Shown here piece after piece: positions 33,465-45,848 of a DNA stretch of 64,000 nt. Each line of letters opens with the position of its first letter. Positions within the stretch are counted from its first letter, which is position 1. The stretch comes from Corallium rubrum (taxonomy: Eukaryota > Cnidaria > Anthozoa > Scleralcyonacea > Coralliidae), in contig OZ036006.1 of assembly GCA_964035015.1 (NCBI GenBank), positions 11,697,316 to 11,761,315 of the forward strand, read 5' to 3'. The translations under genes were made by a program, and so were the position numbers. The notes under the pieces were generated by a model. The model saw only the letters and a list, made by a program, of their open reading frames with translations, did no database searches and was not told the origin of the DNA.

Positions 33465-34860
33465 ATAATGTAAAGGATTACAATTATGGATCCCAGTTAT
33501 AATGATATACACTGTATACTGTACTGTTATGTACATATACATATATCACTCAGTGAAATGTGTTACACATTTCATTTTTTAAAATGAAATTAGGCCTACT
33601 TTAATTAATTAATTTATATTACTATCACTAGTCTGTATGTATGAAAATTCGATGGTTGGCAAGGTGAAGAATGGTAAGTCTAGATATCTCTTCTACAGCA
33701 TAAATTATTAGTCTCTTCCAAAATTCAGTCCCATGTCCCACCATTCATACCCATTTACTTTATTCGTCTGTCTTTTTTTTTTTTTAACTATGCATGCTAA
33801 CAGATCCATTTTTTTGTAGATTTTTATAATTCTGATGGAGGACAGTACGCAATGTCTGGTAGCAACAAAATAAGTAATGAACAATTATTTGTCTCAACAG
33901 AAATGGATTATGACTTCCTTCAATAAGGAAACTAAAAAAGACATGTTCTTTGTTTGCTGTGAATTAAAGCATATGGATACTCTATTCTATTTATACTTTG
34001 ATCACGTAATTATACTACCAACATCTGACTTGGATTTGAGGAAATAATCTACAGTGGTTTCTACAATGGATTTGTGCACAAAGTTGTATGTGGATACACT
34101 GTATATGTAATGAACTGTACATGGAACTGTATTCAAGAAATTATTTTCCTCAGCTTTGTGAAAATTCAGTGGACAATGGAAATTATTTGTGTGGCCATGG
34201 ATAACCATATTTGGTAGGCAATAAATACAATATTACAAGTTCTTTGGGAAAATAAAATACAGTGGTTGCAGTGGTGTATTCCCAAACGACAATTACAGTA
34301 TATGTGGAGTCGTGAACATGTGCAATGACTTAATATACATCACAATGATCTCCTTGAAAGTATTGCATTCTCAACAAGAACTCCAATAAAAGTTAGACAA
34401 TATAAACAATGGAGCAACAAATACTGTGAACATCTGTTACATACCATTTCTGGTACTTATTTAGTCAGTGCCTATTTGTTTGGTGCTTGTTTTGCCATAA
34501 CATATCAGACACCCCGGATTCCACTGACAGCTTTGTCGCAATAAGAAGCATGATTTATAGTGACAGTGATTTATCATAAATTTGTTTACCAAATCTCAAC
34601 ACATAGTCATAATGTATGTAGTATACTGTGTATGCAGTCAAATGCCTTGCCAATTATATTCAGATACATTAAGTGATAGTTACTTGTAATTTAAGTCTGC
34701 TGTATTTAAATAATATAATTAAAATAATGGAAAAAATGTGTACATACTGTACTACTACAGTATGTCTGTTACAATTTATATAATCAATCCCAGGGTTCAC
34801 TTTTGAAATTTTATAAAAAATTAGGCTTCCCATGGCTTTTGAGGCAGCACTTCCCTTGCG
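33465..34860 (+). other. AT-rich 3' part of the Pif1-type element
   Basis: No gene is supported. Short phrases such as TCTTCCAAAATTCAGTCCC occur, but frames are closed every few dozen codons. The equivalent region of the minus copy differs and carries a minisatellite. Confidence 0.5.
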
Positions 34861-34877
34861 ATAGTAACTTCTAGTAT

Positions 34878-36090
34878 AGTTTGTAATAAATAATTGCTTT
34901 AATTTTTAGATAATTTTATTCAAGCCATTTATTAAATTGCTTTTTTGTGGGTTTAATAAAGGGCATGTACAAAACTAGTGATCACTTGATATTTAGTAAT
35001 GTATTTAGAATACCTGTTCTTTGACTATCTCTTGCAAATTTTAAATTGTTTGGTTGCATTATTTCTTGTCGGACCTCATTAGGGAACTCAAGTAAACAAA
35101 ACTTCACAAGAAAGGTTGCTTGGTAGCTTCAGGAAGCATACAATACATCACTTGTATCACAAACATTCCTTCATTCAGTGCAAAAATGCTAGTTCGCTTA
35201 AACAGAGAAATGTGGTTTAAATTGCAGACCTCTGTTCCCTAGTCTTCTTTTAAAGTGTTTATATTTTATAGTCTGTTTAGATCTACCAACTATAGGTTGA
35301 TAATAGTCAATTGTAAGTTCAATTGGATTGGGACTTGAAATTTAGGACGACAGCTCATGGGTTATGGCGGCGGATGTACATTGCAAGGATTTAAAAGTTT
35401 AAAAAATCCGTAAAAAATTCGGTTTTAACTAGATGTTTAGGACAAATATGTGTTCAGTGAACAATTTACTTTAATAGTTATATGAATTCTTACCTTATAT
35501 ACAATGATATTACGGCGTTGTAGTTTTTTATGTCGAATTGTTTCATTTCACACAGTACTGTAAAACTTCATGTCAGATAACAAGCAAAAACAAAAACCCG
35601 AACCATTCAGTATTTCCACACTTGACTGGCCAGTTTGAGATGCTTTTTCTTTTACATTGCGTTCCCAAGAGTTGAACATAAAAAATAGAAACAATATTAT
35701 ATTATTCATATGATATTGAGAGGTTTTTTTAATCAACGTCGTGGCGTTCGATGCTGAAAAACACTGACTTTTATAGTAACCCGTTATAAAATTTTACTTA
35801 CTGTGTCCAAAGCTTGATATTCTTCGTAACATTTCTTTATTAAAAGCCCTCAGCTCTGCCTGGTGGTGGTATTTACAGTTGTAGTGAACTTTGTCTCTTC
35901 CAAGGATACAATTCAGACGTTATAACTGTTGTGGTTTACTGTTATTTTCTCAAAAAAACTCTTTTTCAGACAAAAAAATTATAAAACCTTCGCCCCGCAG
36001 CTCTGGACTTCGGAACTGAAAAAAGTGGCGTGATGTTTCGTCATCACTTAAATGGCGCGGTTTACCATATAAGGTCTGGTTACGTCACCA
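34878..36090. other. CACTA-like element interior, no gene seen
   Basis: AT-rich sequence without a long frame or recognisable domain. It is where a transposase gene might once have been. Confidence 0.5.
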
Positions 36091-36605
36091 GCTTGCAGCA
36101 ACAACACGTTAACGTGTTCTTTTAACACGCTGGCGTGTTCTTCACCGACAGTCATCGGCGACAACACGTTAATGTACGTTTTTCATTCTTCAGTAACAAC
36201 ACGTCGGTGTGTTCTTTTAACACGCTGGCGTGTTCTTCAGCAACAATTTTTGGCGACAACACGTTGATGTGTTCTTTTAACACGTCGACGTGTTCTACTC
36301 CAATAACACGTTGATGTGTTATTTTAACACGTCGGCGTGTTTTATAGCTTTTGCAACACACTTTTGCTGTATTGTAGCAGTTTTTTGACGTGTTGTTGGT
36401 TTTTGATGGCGTGTTGTTTAAATTTGGTGTGTTGTTACAACACGCTAGAACTTATATAGACGTGTTCTTCCAACTGCATGTTGAAAAAACAACACACTGA
36501 CGTGTTATAACTTCACAAGGCAAGGTTTTCATAACACGTCAACGTGTCGTATGAACACGTCGACGTGTTCTAACAACACGCTTACAACACGTCAAGTTTT
36601 CTAGT
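36091..36605. repeat. Right subterminal array of the CACTA-like element
   Basis: Units such as ACACGTTGATGTGTTCTTTT and AACACGTCGACGTGTT alternate in orientation, so many pairs form palindromes. The array ends in CAACACGTCAAGTTTTCTAG. Confidence 0.75.
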
Positions 36606-37070
36606 GTAGGGTGCCTGCTACAACTATCTCGTATGGTAACGCCGGTAGCGCCCACATACGAGAAAGAGAGCAAGGGTTTGCTTTTCGCTCACGTAATTTA
36701 CGAGAGGAAGGCAAACCAATCAAAATCTGCTGGTTGAGTCAGCATTTATTCGACAGCAGAACGACAGCAGAGTCGTTCATTTATTCCACTGAACGTTGAG
36801 CATAAAATTGGGATTGACACTGCATCAATACGCATGCCCAATGCTATAATGATATGAGGTACTAATTATTCATCCGACTAATTATTCAAACAAGCTTGTA
36901 GAAGTCTGTGTATGTGTTCAATAAACCATTACGTACTTCTCAAGCTTGTTTAATAAACTGCTTTGGAGTCTTATTATTTCATAAAATATCGTTAACATTC
37001 GACATAACAATGTCCTTCGACACTCGGTAAAGGCTATTTTTTTAGAAAACCTTCTTCAATTGTGTTTTAA

Positions 37071-37181
37071 GTAGGTCAAAAACCTCGAACCTCGGCTTTA
37101 AGCCAGATTAATCCCTCGGGGCCTGCGGCCCCTCGGGTTATATCTGGCTTAAAGCCTCGGTTCTCGGTTTTTAACCTATAC
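37071..37181. mobile_element. Foldback MITE with CCTCGGG tip
   Basis: TAGGTCAAAAACCTCGAACC faces the complementary end GGTTTTTAACCTA; the centre is CCTCGGGGCCTGCGGCCCC. Positions 36610-37070 show nothing. Confidence 0.7.
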
Positions 37182-37275
37182 ATAAGGCACATGTGAAGTT
37201 TGACGTCTAAATGAAATAACTACGGCAAAACGAATTAGATCAGCCAGGATTTACGTTCGAAATGTAAAGTTCCCG

Positions 37276-37277
<2 letters not shown>

Positions 37278-37330
<53 letters not shown>
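37278..37330. repeat. (TA)n microsatellite
   Basis: About 26 TA units. Confidence 0.95.
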
Positions 37331-37333
<3 letters not shown>

Positions 37334-37437
37334 GCACTTCGATTCGACTTCGCGTTCCACATATAAACCCTCCAATGACGTCGAGCGTGCTAGATTGACA
37401 ACCTAGTTTAGATCACTTAGAATTTTAAAGGTTAATT

Positions 37438-37600
37438 ATTAACCTGAGAAAACAGACATCCTTTCGCTCCTCGATTAATCTTTATTCTGCAGTTTTGCCG
37501 AGAAAAATGGCAGTTTAAGACGCATGTGTGCCAACAGTCCGTTTCTTAGGCATAGGTCAGCAACCTTTACCATTAGCAGAAGGAGCTATAAATGCCGCCA
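37438..37600 (+). pseudogene. LINE 3' fragment, degenerate copy
   Basis: ACCTGAGAAAACAGACATCC, TGTGTGCCAACA and CAGCAACCTTTACCATTAGC are shared with the better fragment at 55016-55160. Stops and indels break the frame. Confidence 0.5.
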
Positions 37601-37813
37601 TTTTGAAAACATTTTTGAATACATTTCCCACTCAAAACTAATAGGAGCAGGCAGTCCAGTTCTAAATGAATGATGGTTGATTGAAAAATTGGTGATTGAG
37701 AAGAGAAAACATATGTTTTTATGTGTTAGTGCACGGTTAGCGAGAAAATAATGGAGTTTAGGTCGAATGCATCGATCATTAAATGACTGATAGGATTGGT
37801 TGATTGACAAATT

Positions 37814-38124
37814 GGTGACTGAATACCCTGCGAGAAAAGCCTTCTTTTCCTTATTTCTTTGCTGACAAAGAGGAAGAAAAGAAGGCTCTCGTGTATTCGT
37901 GTTTAGCTTGGTCCAAGATTCAGGACGAAGTAACCCGTTTAAGACCAGTTTAACCGGTTCTGTTTCGTTTCCTGCTCTGGTTAGGACTGGGTTCGAGATT
38001 GTAGCCAAGCAACTGACATGGATGCACAACGGAAAACCAGTCACGAATAAAGCAAAGCCTTCTTTTCTTCCTCTCTCGGCGAAGAAATAAGGAAAAGAAG
38101 GCTCTGCTCGCAGGGTAGTGACTG
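37814..38124. mobile_element. Foldback MITE (GCCTTCTTTTC family), copy 2
   Basis: TACCCTGCGAG at the left matches CTCGCAGGGTA at the right. Each end carries a smaller AGCCTTCTTTTC/GAAAAGAAGGCT palindrome. Clearer than the copy at 13037-13326. Confidence 0.7.
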
Positions 38125-40023
38125 AGAAGGGAGAACATACATAGTGCAGTTAACGAGAAAATAATGAAGTCTAGCTAAATCAATTATGCCAAGATGTAAA
38201 GCACATAAAGAATGCAGTTTCGTTAGATTTAGGACCCATGTTCTCTTAACTTGCCTGTTTTGTCATCTCTTGGTTTAGATGTTTGTTTTACAACAAGAAT
38301 TTTTAAGAAATAATATATTTAGACAAGAACAAACGAGATTGAGATTGGGTTTTACTTTTGATCAGCGCGTAGTGTATTTCGAATTTAACTTTTTCAATGT
38401 TTGCTGTTAAGTGTCGTAAAATCGTGAGCCTTATAAGGTTATCTGATTAACTCACGTTCACTTTGGTGATAATATGAGAACACTTTTGAATCCTCTACTT
38501 CTATTGTCATTATAGCTGGAAATTCGTTTCAGTTATGACAATGTTCTCAACATTCAGTTATATATGTCAGAATTCCCTCTACAATTTGTCCTTATTTTAT
38601 GTGTCTTCAGATTTATCTGCAATTTGTCTCTTATTTTTTTCTTTGGGCAACGTCTGGTACCTTTGCTAGTGTCTAATAAACCATGGTTTGTTTGGAAACA
38701 AAACAACGGAAAAAATATGCTTTTAACCCGCCGGGCTTACATCAATTGGCTGCATGGTTTTCCAGGACGTCTCCCCCCGACGAGTAAAATCGTCTGGTGT
38801 TAGAGTAAAAAGATAAAGTTGTTCCAAAACAATAATGCGAATGAAAGGGTTAAGTTTTTAACAAATAATTAAAAATTCAATTTCATCAACTAAATAGACA
38901 GCTAAGGAAGGTTCGAGTGTTGGAAAGCTCTGTTGTTATTTCAAGAGTCTGACATTCACCTCAATAGCAATAGAGTAAAGATAATTAGAGAAGAAATTGA
39001 AATAATAGGAAAAGAACCACGCGCAGTACTAAAACAGACCAATTGCTTCCGAAATTCACATGTAAAACCTAACCATGGTTTATTAGACACTAGCAAAGGT
39101 ACTAGACGTTGCCCAAAGAAAAAAATAAATAAGGACGCATAAAATAAGGACGAATTGTAGAGGGAATTCTGACACATATAACTGAATGTTGAGAACATTG
39201 TTATAACTGAAATGAATTTCCAGCTATAATGACAATAGAAGTAGAGGATTCAAAAGTGTTCTCATATTATCACCAAAGTGAACCTGAGTTAATCAGATAA
39301 CCTTATAAGGCTCACGATTTCACGACACTTAACAGCAAACATTGAAAAAGTTAAAATCGAAATACACTACGCGCTGATCAAAAGTAAAACCCAATCTCAA
39401 TCTCGTTTGTTCTTGTCAAAATATATTATTTCTTAAAAATTCTTGTTGTAAAACAGACTTCTAAACCAAGAGATGACAAAACAGGCAAGTTAAGAGAACA
39501 TATATGTTTTTAAGTGTTCGTCAGTTAAGGAGAAAATGATGGGAGTTTAGATCGAATTCAACAATCTGCATGTCCATGAATGATTGTATTCTAGTTGCTA
39601 AATTTAGACATCTAACATCTTGACTATATCGATAGAGTCCTAGCCAAAATTATCAATACCAATATGCAAAGCACATAAGGGAAGCAGTTAATTCGACATT
39701 GGTTAGATTTAGAACCAAATGCAAAGCAAACTTCCAAGATGTTCCACCTTAACGAGTAAAATTGTGTGGTGTTAGAGTAAAAAGATAAAGTTGTTTTACA
39801 ACGACAACGCGAATGAAAAAGTTAACGTTAATAAATAATTAAAAACTCGATTTCATCAACTAAGTAAATCAAGAAAGGTTCGAGTGCTGCCAAGCCTTGT
39901 TATTATTTGAGTTGTCTGACATTCAACTCACAACGATAGAATAAAAATAATTAAATAAGAAACTGAAGTCTGATAGAATAGGAAAGGGTTCACGCAACTG
40001 AGTGCAGTATACTAAAACAGGAT
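38125..40023. other. Duplicated spacer of block B, no gene
   Basis: Contains copies of the AGTGTTAGTGCAGTTAACG motif (38130 and 39490) and of the GAGTAAAATCGTCTGG motif. Segments at 38240-38560 and 39170-39470 are inverted relative to each other (for example CTGACATATATAACTG-type phrases in both orientations). No coding frame is supported. Confidence 0.5.
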
Positions 40024-40526
40024 TGGGGAGATTACATGGACCGGGCCGGCCCGGTTAACCGGGATGAAAATGTCCACGTAATCGTTTTCATCCCAGCAAA
40101 GCGGGCTGAAAACTGTTGAAGTCGCTTCGATACGCGTTCGTTTGCTTGACTGTGAGAATAAATAATGCTGAAAGGAACTGAAAGATAACATCAAAACGTT
40201 GTTCGTGTGTTTCGTGATCATAGCGAAGACTTAATAAATTAATTAGTCTTCGTGAAGACGCTTTCGTGGACTATAACAATCTGTTTTTTTTAACGATGGG
40301 CTTACAAAATAAATAAGAGACTAATTACATGTATATAGTGTAAAACTGAAGTAAAACTAACGTAACTTTGCCCTTATTTACTTGATAATTGAATTTCGGT
40401 CTGAAATCATCCACGTCAATTCAAAACTCATCCTGGCTTACCGAGATAGCCCGCTCCCAGGTAATCGTTTCGTAAACTCATTCCGGTTAACCGGGCTAGC
40501 CCGGTCAATTGTAATCGCCAGCTAAA
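40024..40526. mobile_element. TIR element, GATTACATGGACCGGGCC ends, copy 1
   Basis: The left end GAGATTACATGGACCGGGCC and the right end, which reads GGCGATTACAATTGACCGGG on the minus strand, are inverted repeats; GGTTAACCGGGATGA occurs in both arms. A second copy is at 45403-45848. Confidence 0.65.
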
Positions 40527-42744
40527 ACATACAGATGGCTCATATATATTCTTTCAATGACAATCGAATTTCCAGTATGATAGTTTCCATTATTCCCGTC
40601 GAACAAAATCAAACCTAAAAAAATTAAACCTAAAGTTTACCAGACAAAATTTGAAAAACAAGGAAACAGAACGCGGTGTGACCTGGAAACGCGTGTTTCG
40701 ACTTTCATGTCTTGATTGCATCGACTTCGTCTTTCAGCTCATACGGTTATTCACGCTCCCGAACAGAGAAACAAACAATCGTGGAAAATATTAGTGTAAT
40801 TGTTATACTCGCCAGCCTCCTGAATTACCTCTGTGGACAGAAATTTTTAGCCCTTAGAATCTACACGTTAGGCCAGCTATACAGAAAACAAACAAATAAA
40901 GAATCGTCGAATTTATATATCTCAATCACTCAATGCTTTTTTACTATAATATATTGTAGAATATACTATAATGTATTGTAGAATGTAAATTGTTGCTTGC
41001 GGTTTGTGTAATTGCAAAAAAAAAGAAAAGAGCTATCTCAATTTATACGTACGTTTGTTCTGGTCAAAAAGATGTTTGTTTTTCAAAAAATCATGTTATA
41101 AAACACGATTCTAAGCCAAGTGACAGAAGAGGCAAGTTAAGAGAACATATGTTTTTAAATGTTAGTGCAGTTAACGAGAAAATAATGGGAGTTTAAGTCG
41201 AATTCAACGATCTGTACTGAATGATTGGAGACTCTTTTTTTAGTTCATTCGCGTTGCTAAAACTTTGCTCACGTAAACATCTACGTCCTGGCCAAATTTA
41301 CCGATACCAAAATGTCAAGCACATAAAGGGAACAGTTTCTCTAATTAGACAGACATGGAATATTCGAAGGCTCCCTATAGAAGTCATCTTCAAAAAATCC
41401 GACACCCACGTGTAAGCCCCTTCATTTGTCAATAGAGAACCAGTTTTTTAAATTACAGACATAAAGTATACATAGTCAACGCTTCTTATACAAGTCACCT
41501 TCAGAAAATCCAACTCCTGCTGGATTACTTAAGCCCTTACACTTGTTAACAAAGAAGCAGTTTCTGTAATTACAAACACGGAGTGTTCATAGTCAAGGTT
41601 TCTTATACAAGTCACCTTCAAAAAATCCAACACCTGCCAGATCAGTTACGCCCTTTCGCTAGAAAATTAACCAGAAAGAAAATCGATTTCGACTTGTTAG
41701 ACATTTATTATACTGTTATATACATCAATACCAAACAAAAAGTAACGCTGAATTCGAGATACATTAATTCACGAAATCATATTTTTTTCGCAAAGAGACA
41801 AATTGCAGATAAATTTGAAGACACATAAAATAAGAGACAAATTGTAGAAAGAATTCTGACATAGATATTTTTAACTGAATGCTGAGAACATTGTTATGAC
41901 TGAAATTAATTTCAAGCTATAATGACAATAGAAGTAGATGATTCAAAAGTGTTCCATATTATCACCAAAGTGAACCTGAGTTTCTCGAATAACGTGATAA
42001 GACGCACGATTTTACGACACTTAACAGCAAACATTGAAAAATTTAAAATCCAAATACACTACGCGCTGGTCAAAAGTCAAAAATGTTCAATACAAAACAT
42101 CTGTAGGCCAAGTTATTTGCCGCGCCAAGTTATCTCTACATGTAGACACATTTTGAGCGCTCAGGGTTCAAAATTTTCTCCAGCTAGATCATTTTGACAA
42201 AAAAAGGTTCGCACATTGCCTCAGCTGTTATTCATGTTCGTAACGAAGGTTCAATAATCAAAACACGCCCTAGTAATGAAGTCGAAAATTCTCATTCTAA
42301 AACATGTAGATGCATCTGTCAGATATTCTTTCAAAGACAATCGAATTTACATTGCGATAGTTCATTTCGGTTAGAAAATTAAACGATTTTGCGTGGACCT
42401 ATAATGTTTTCCAGACAAAACCTGAAAACCAAGGGAACAGAACGCGGTACCGTGACCTGGCAACGCTTGTTTCGAATTTCATCATGTCTTGATTGCATCG
42501 ACTTACTTCCGTTTTCCAGCTCATGCGGATATTCACGCTCTCAAGCAAACGCGTAAACGATCAAACATGTAACTAGTTACTCGCCGGCCTGAGTTGCCTC
42601 TGTGGACCAAAATTTTCAGCCCTCAGGATGTAAACGTTTTTCCATGGCCAGCTACAATTAAGGAACAAACAAACGAACAATTGTGGAGTGGAATATATTT
42701 ATGTCGATGCTTTTTAACTTTCATGTACTATACTACAATACTAT
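40527..42744. other. Duplicated spacer of block B, no gene
   Basis: Carries another AGTGTTAGTGCAGTTAACG motif (about 41140), a ~115-bp tandem array (41330-41660), and the segment that is inverted in block A. Near-identical sequence recurs at 45850-47250. Confidence 0.5.
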
Positions 42745-42747
42745 ATA

Positions 42748-44034
42748 CTAGAAATTACTATCGCAAGTGAAGTGCTGCCTACTCCACAAGCAACTCTTTG
42801 TAGTCTGTGGCCAATGTGACACCCCCTTGCCCACTCTACCCAAGATTGCCCACTCCACCCGAGTTTGCCCACTCCAGCCAAGATTGCCCACTCCACAAAA
42901 TTTTGCCCACTCCAGTCAAGATTGCCGTCTCCACCCGAGTTTGCCCACTCCACCCAAGTTTACCCACTCCACCCAAGTTTTTCTCACCTCTTCCCAGCAG
43001 GACACTGGAAAGTCCAACAATTTAATATTAATTACAATAGACTGAGTATTCACACATTTCTGCTATATTTTTTTAATTATAAAATTGAAAACTACAAGTT
43101 ACTATAACTTTAATATCGCTTGATATAATATGGCAAGGGTTTTGACAGGATAATACACACAATTAAATATACAAATATTAAATAATCATGCCTCTTGCTC
43201 TAATGCTGTGGCAAAGCTGTCAATGCAATTCCAAGTGCTTAATTATGTTTTGACAAATCTAGAGCTTTAATAAAATTATACAGTATAGCAAATTATGTAC
43301 CATTGTATCAGTCCACATACACACACGCAGTCAAAATGTTGATCAAACACAATGAACCCACACCAATATACATTGTACACCTAAAAATAGAAGAAAACAA
43401 CCGTGAAATTTCCTACCAAGGAACAGTCGTCAGTTGTAGAAACTGATGTCTTACCTCGACAAGATAAACTCTCCTCACCGAGATTGTAAGACAGTTCACA
43501 ATTTAGTGTGTCGTGGCATTGCCATTTGCCAATTTAGAAAATCCATCGCCGTCGTGGTGTTGACAACTTCTGATCGACATGTATCAATGGACGAGTTCTT
43601 TGGTTTGTCTACTAACCAACGGCAACGAACAACAGTCTGTTCAGCGACAGAAATCTCTCACGAGGAATGAGATCATAGTTGTCGAGTGTCACTCGATAGT
43701 TTGTGCTGTTAACAGCGCTGATAAACTCACGAAAGAGCACTGCTTTCCTCGAGACTGGCCACTGAAACCTTCATGGCCTTGATGAATACTTCAACGGGAA
43801 AGTAAAGACATGATGTATTTGTCCTTATCGTGAATTTTCTGTCGAGGAAGAAGCTGAATCGGTAGCGGAACGTGCACTGAGTCACATCAGCTCATATATA
43901 GATGACGTAATGCCGACAAACAAACGCAAAATTCAACAAATCGAGATCTTGGTCGACTATACATAGCTCGGGAAAAGGACTGGGCACGAGGCAACGTCAA
44001 TAATAGTGTGCTGCCTCGCTGACGCTCGGCAGCA
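42748..44034 (-). mobile_element. Pif1-helicase-bearing element, minus copy
   Basis: Same two ends as the plus copy: GGCAGCA at 44028-44034 and CTAG at 42748-42751, read on the minus strand. ATA flanks it on both sides (42745-42747, 44035-44037). Paralogous host DNA near 46290 reads AATACTATAATGTATTG without the insert, which confirms both boundaries. The 5' protein region is kept with stops; the helicase part is deleted. Confidence 0.7.
42826..42985. repeat. ~24-bp minisatellite in the minus Pif1-type element
   Basis: Seven to eight units of TTGCCCACTCCACCCGAGT-type sequence. Specific to this copy of the element. Confidence 0.75.
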
Positions 44035-44039
44035 ATAAT

Positions 44040-45402
44040 GTATTGTAGAGTGTAGATGGGTGATTTAGGTCTGTGTGAGTACAATAAATATACTTAAACA
44101 ACCCCCAATCTCAATCTAAACAAACGTTTGTTCTTGTCTAAATATATTATTTCTCCTTGTAAAACAGAATTCTAAACCAAGAGATGACAAAACAGGCAAG
44201 CTAAGAGAATTAACATATATGTTGTTAAGTGTTCGAGCAGTTCACGAGAAAATGATGGGAATTTAGATCGAATTCAACAATCTGCATGTACATGAATGAT
44301 TGTATTCTAGCTGCTAAATTTAGACATCTAACATCTTGACTATATCGACAGAGTCCTAGCCAAAATTATCAATACCAATATGTAAAGCACATAAGGGAAG
44401 TAGTTAGCCTAATTTGATCGTTAGATTTAGAACCTAATGCAAACCAAACTTCCGAGATGTCCCACCTTAACGAGTAAAATTGTGTGGTGTTAGAGTAAAA
44501 AGATGAAGTTGTTTTACAACGACAACGCGAATGAAAAAGTTAACGTTAATAAATAATTAAAAATTCAATTTCATCAACTAAGTAAATCAAGAAAGGTTCG
44601 AGTGCTGCCAAGCCTTGTTATTATTTGAGTTGTCTGACATTCAACTCACAACGATAGAGTAAAAATAATTAAATAAGAAACTGAAGTCTGATAGAATAGG
44701 AAAGGGACCACGCAACTGAGTGCAGTACTAAAACACGATTGGAACCTTGCATCAGAAACTCCCAAGCCGTGATACCGAACCTTTATTTATTAGACACTAA
44801 CAAAGGTACGAGGCGTTGCTCAAAGAAAAAAATAAGAGACAAGTTGGAGACAAATTTGAAAACAAATAAAATAAGAGACAATTCTAAAAAGAATTCTGAC
44901 ATATATTTTTAACTTAATTCCGAAAACAGAGTTCTAACATGAGTGAAAACAAAAATGAGAACAGTTCTAAGAAAAATCAGGAGAGAGTTCTAACAAAGAT
45001 GAATTTAAAGCTATAACGACAATAGAAGTAGATGATTGAAAAGTGTCCTCATATCATCACGAAAGTGAAGCTGAGTTGATTGGAACATATGATAAGGCGC
45101 ACGATTTTACGACACTTAACATGCAGTAAACATTGAAAATGTTAAAACGGGAATAAACTATACGCGTTCGCCAAAAGGTTAAGAATCTTCAATATAAAAC
45201 ATCTGTAAGCCAAGTTATTCCCCTGACCAAGTTATCTCTACACGCATGTGGACAAATTTTGAGAGCTCAGGTTTCAAAGGTTTGGCCAGCATGCAAATGT
45301 TCGTGCATGCATTGCCTCAGTTGTTATTTGTGTTCATAACGAAGGTCAGTTAACCAAAACACGCCCTAGTACTAAAGTTGAAATTTCTCACTCTAAGGGG
45401 GC
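44040..45402. other. Duplicated spacer of block B, no gene
   Basis: Closely follows 39380-40020 and then 57640-58560. Contains the AGTGTTCGAGCAGTTCACG motif variant and the GAGTAAAATTGTGTGGTG motif. No coding frame. Confidence 0.5.
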
Positions 45403-45848
45403 GATTACATGGACCGGGCCGGCCCGGTTAACCGGGATGAAAATGTCCACGTAATCGTTATCTTCCCGGCAAACCGACCTGAAAACTGTTGAACTCGCTT
45501 CGATACGCGTTCGTTTGCTTGACTGTGAGAATACATAGTGCTGAAAGGAACTGAGATGGAACATCAAAACGTTGTTCGTGTGTTTCGTGATTATAGCGAA
45601 GACTTAATAAATTAATTAGTTTTCGTGAAGACGCTTTCGTGGACTATAACAATCTGTTTTTTTTTAACGACGGGCTTACAAAATAAATAAGAGACTAATT
45701 ACATGTATATAGTGTAAAACTGAAGTTAAACTAACGTAACTCTGCCCTTATTTATACTTGATAATTGCGAATTTCGGCCTGAAATAATCCACGTCAATTC
45801 AAAACTCATCCCGGCTTACCAGGCTAGCCCGGTCAATGTAATCGCCAG
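45403..45848. mobile_element. TIR element, GATTACATGGACCGGGCC ends, copy 2
   Basis: The left end GCGATTACATGGACCGGGCC is mirrored by a right end closing CCCGGTCAATGTAATCGCC. The pair of ends is cleaner than in copy 1. Confidence 0.7.

Larger units (their letters stand above)
32709..34874 (+). mobile_element. Pif1-helicase-bearing element, plus copy (nested)
   Basis: The element starts TGCTGCCGAGCGTCAGCGAG, whose GCTGCC and GGCAGC form a hairpin, and ends CTTGCGATAGTAACTTCTAG. Both ends match the minus-strand copy at 42748-44034. It is flanked by TAT (32706-32708 and 34875-34877). The ends are not inverted repeats of each other. A 5' part and a C-terminal helicase part are kept; the middle is deleted. 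Helitron-like or an unusual DNA transposon. Confidence 0.65.
29606..36606. mobile_element. CACTA-like (EnSpm-type) element, ~7.0 kb
   Basis: The left end CACTAGAAAACCTGACGTG and the inverted right end (CACTAGAAAACTTGACGTG on the minus strand, ending 36606) agree at 18 of 19 positions. Each end is followed inward by several hundred bases of AACACGTC/GACGTGTT repeats, the subterminal arrays typical of CACTA transposons. Both sides are flanked by TA, a possible 2-bp target duplication. No transposase ORF remains; the inside holds a long minisatellite and a nested element. Superfamily call rests on the CACTA ends and array layout. Confidence 0.6.
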
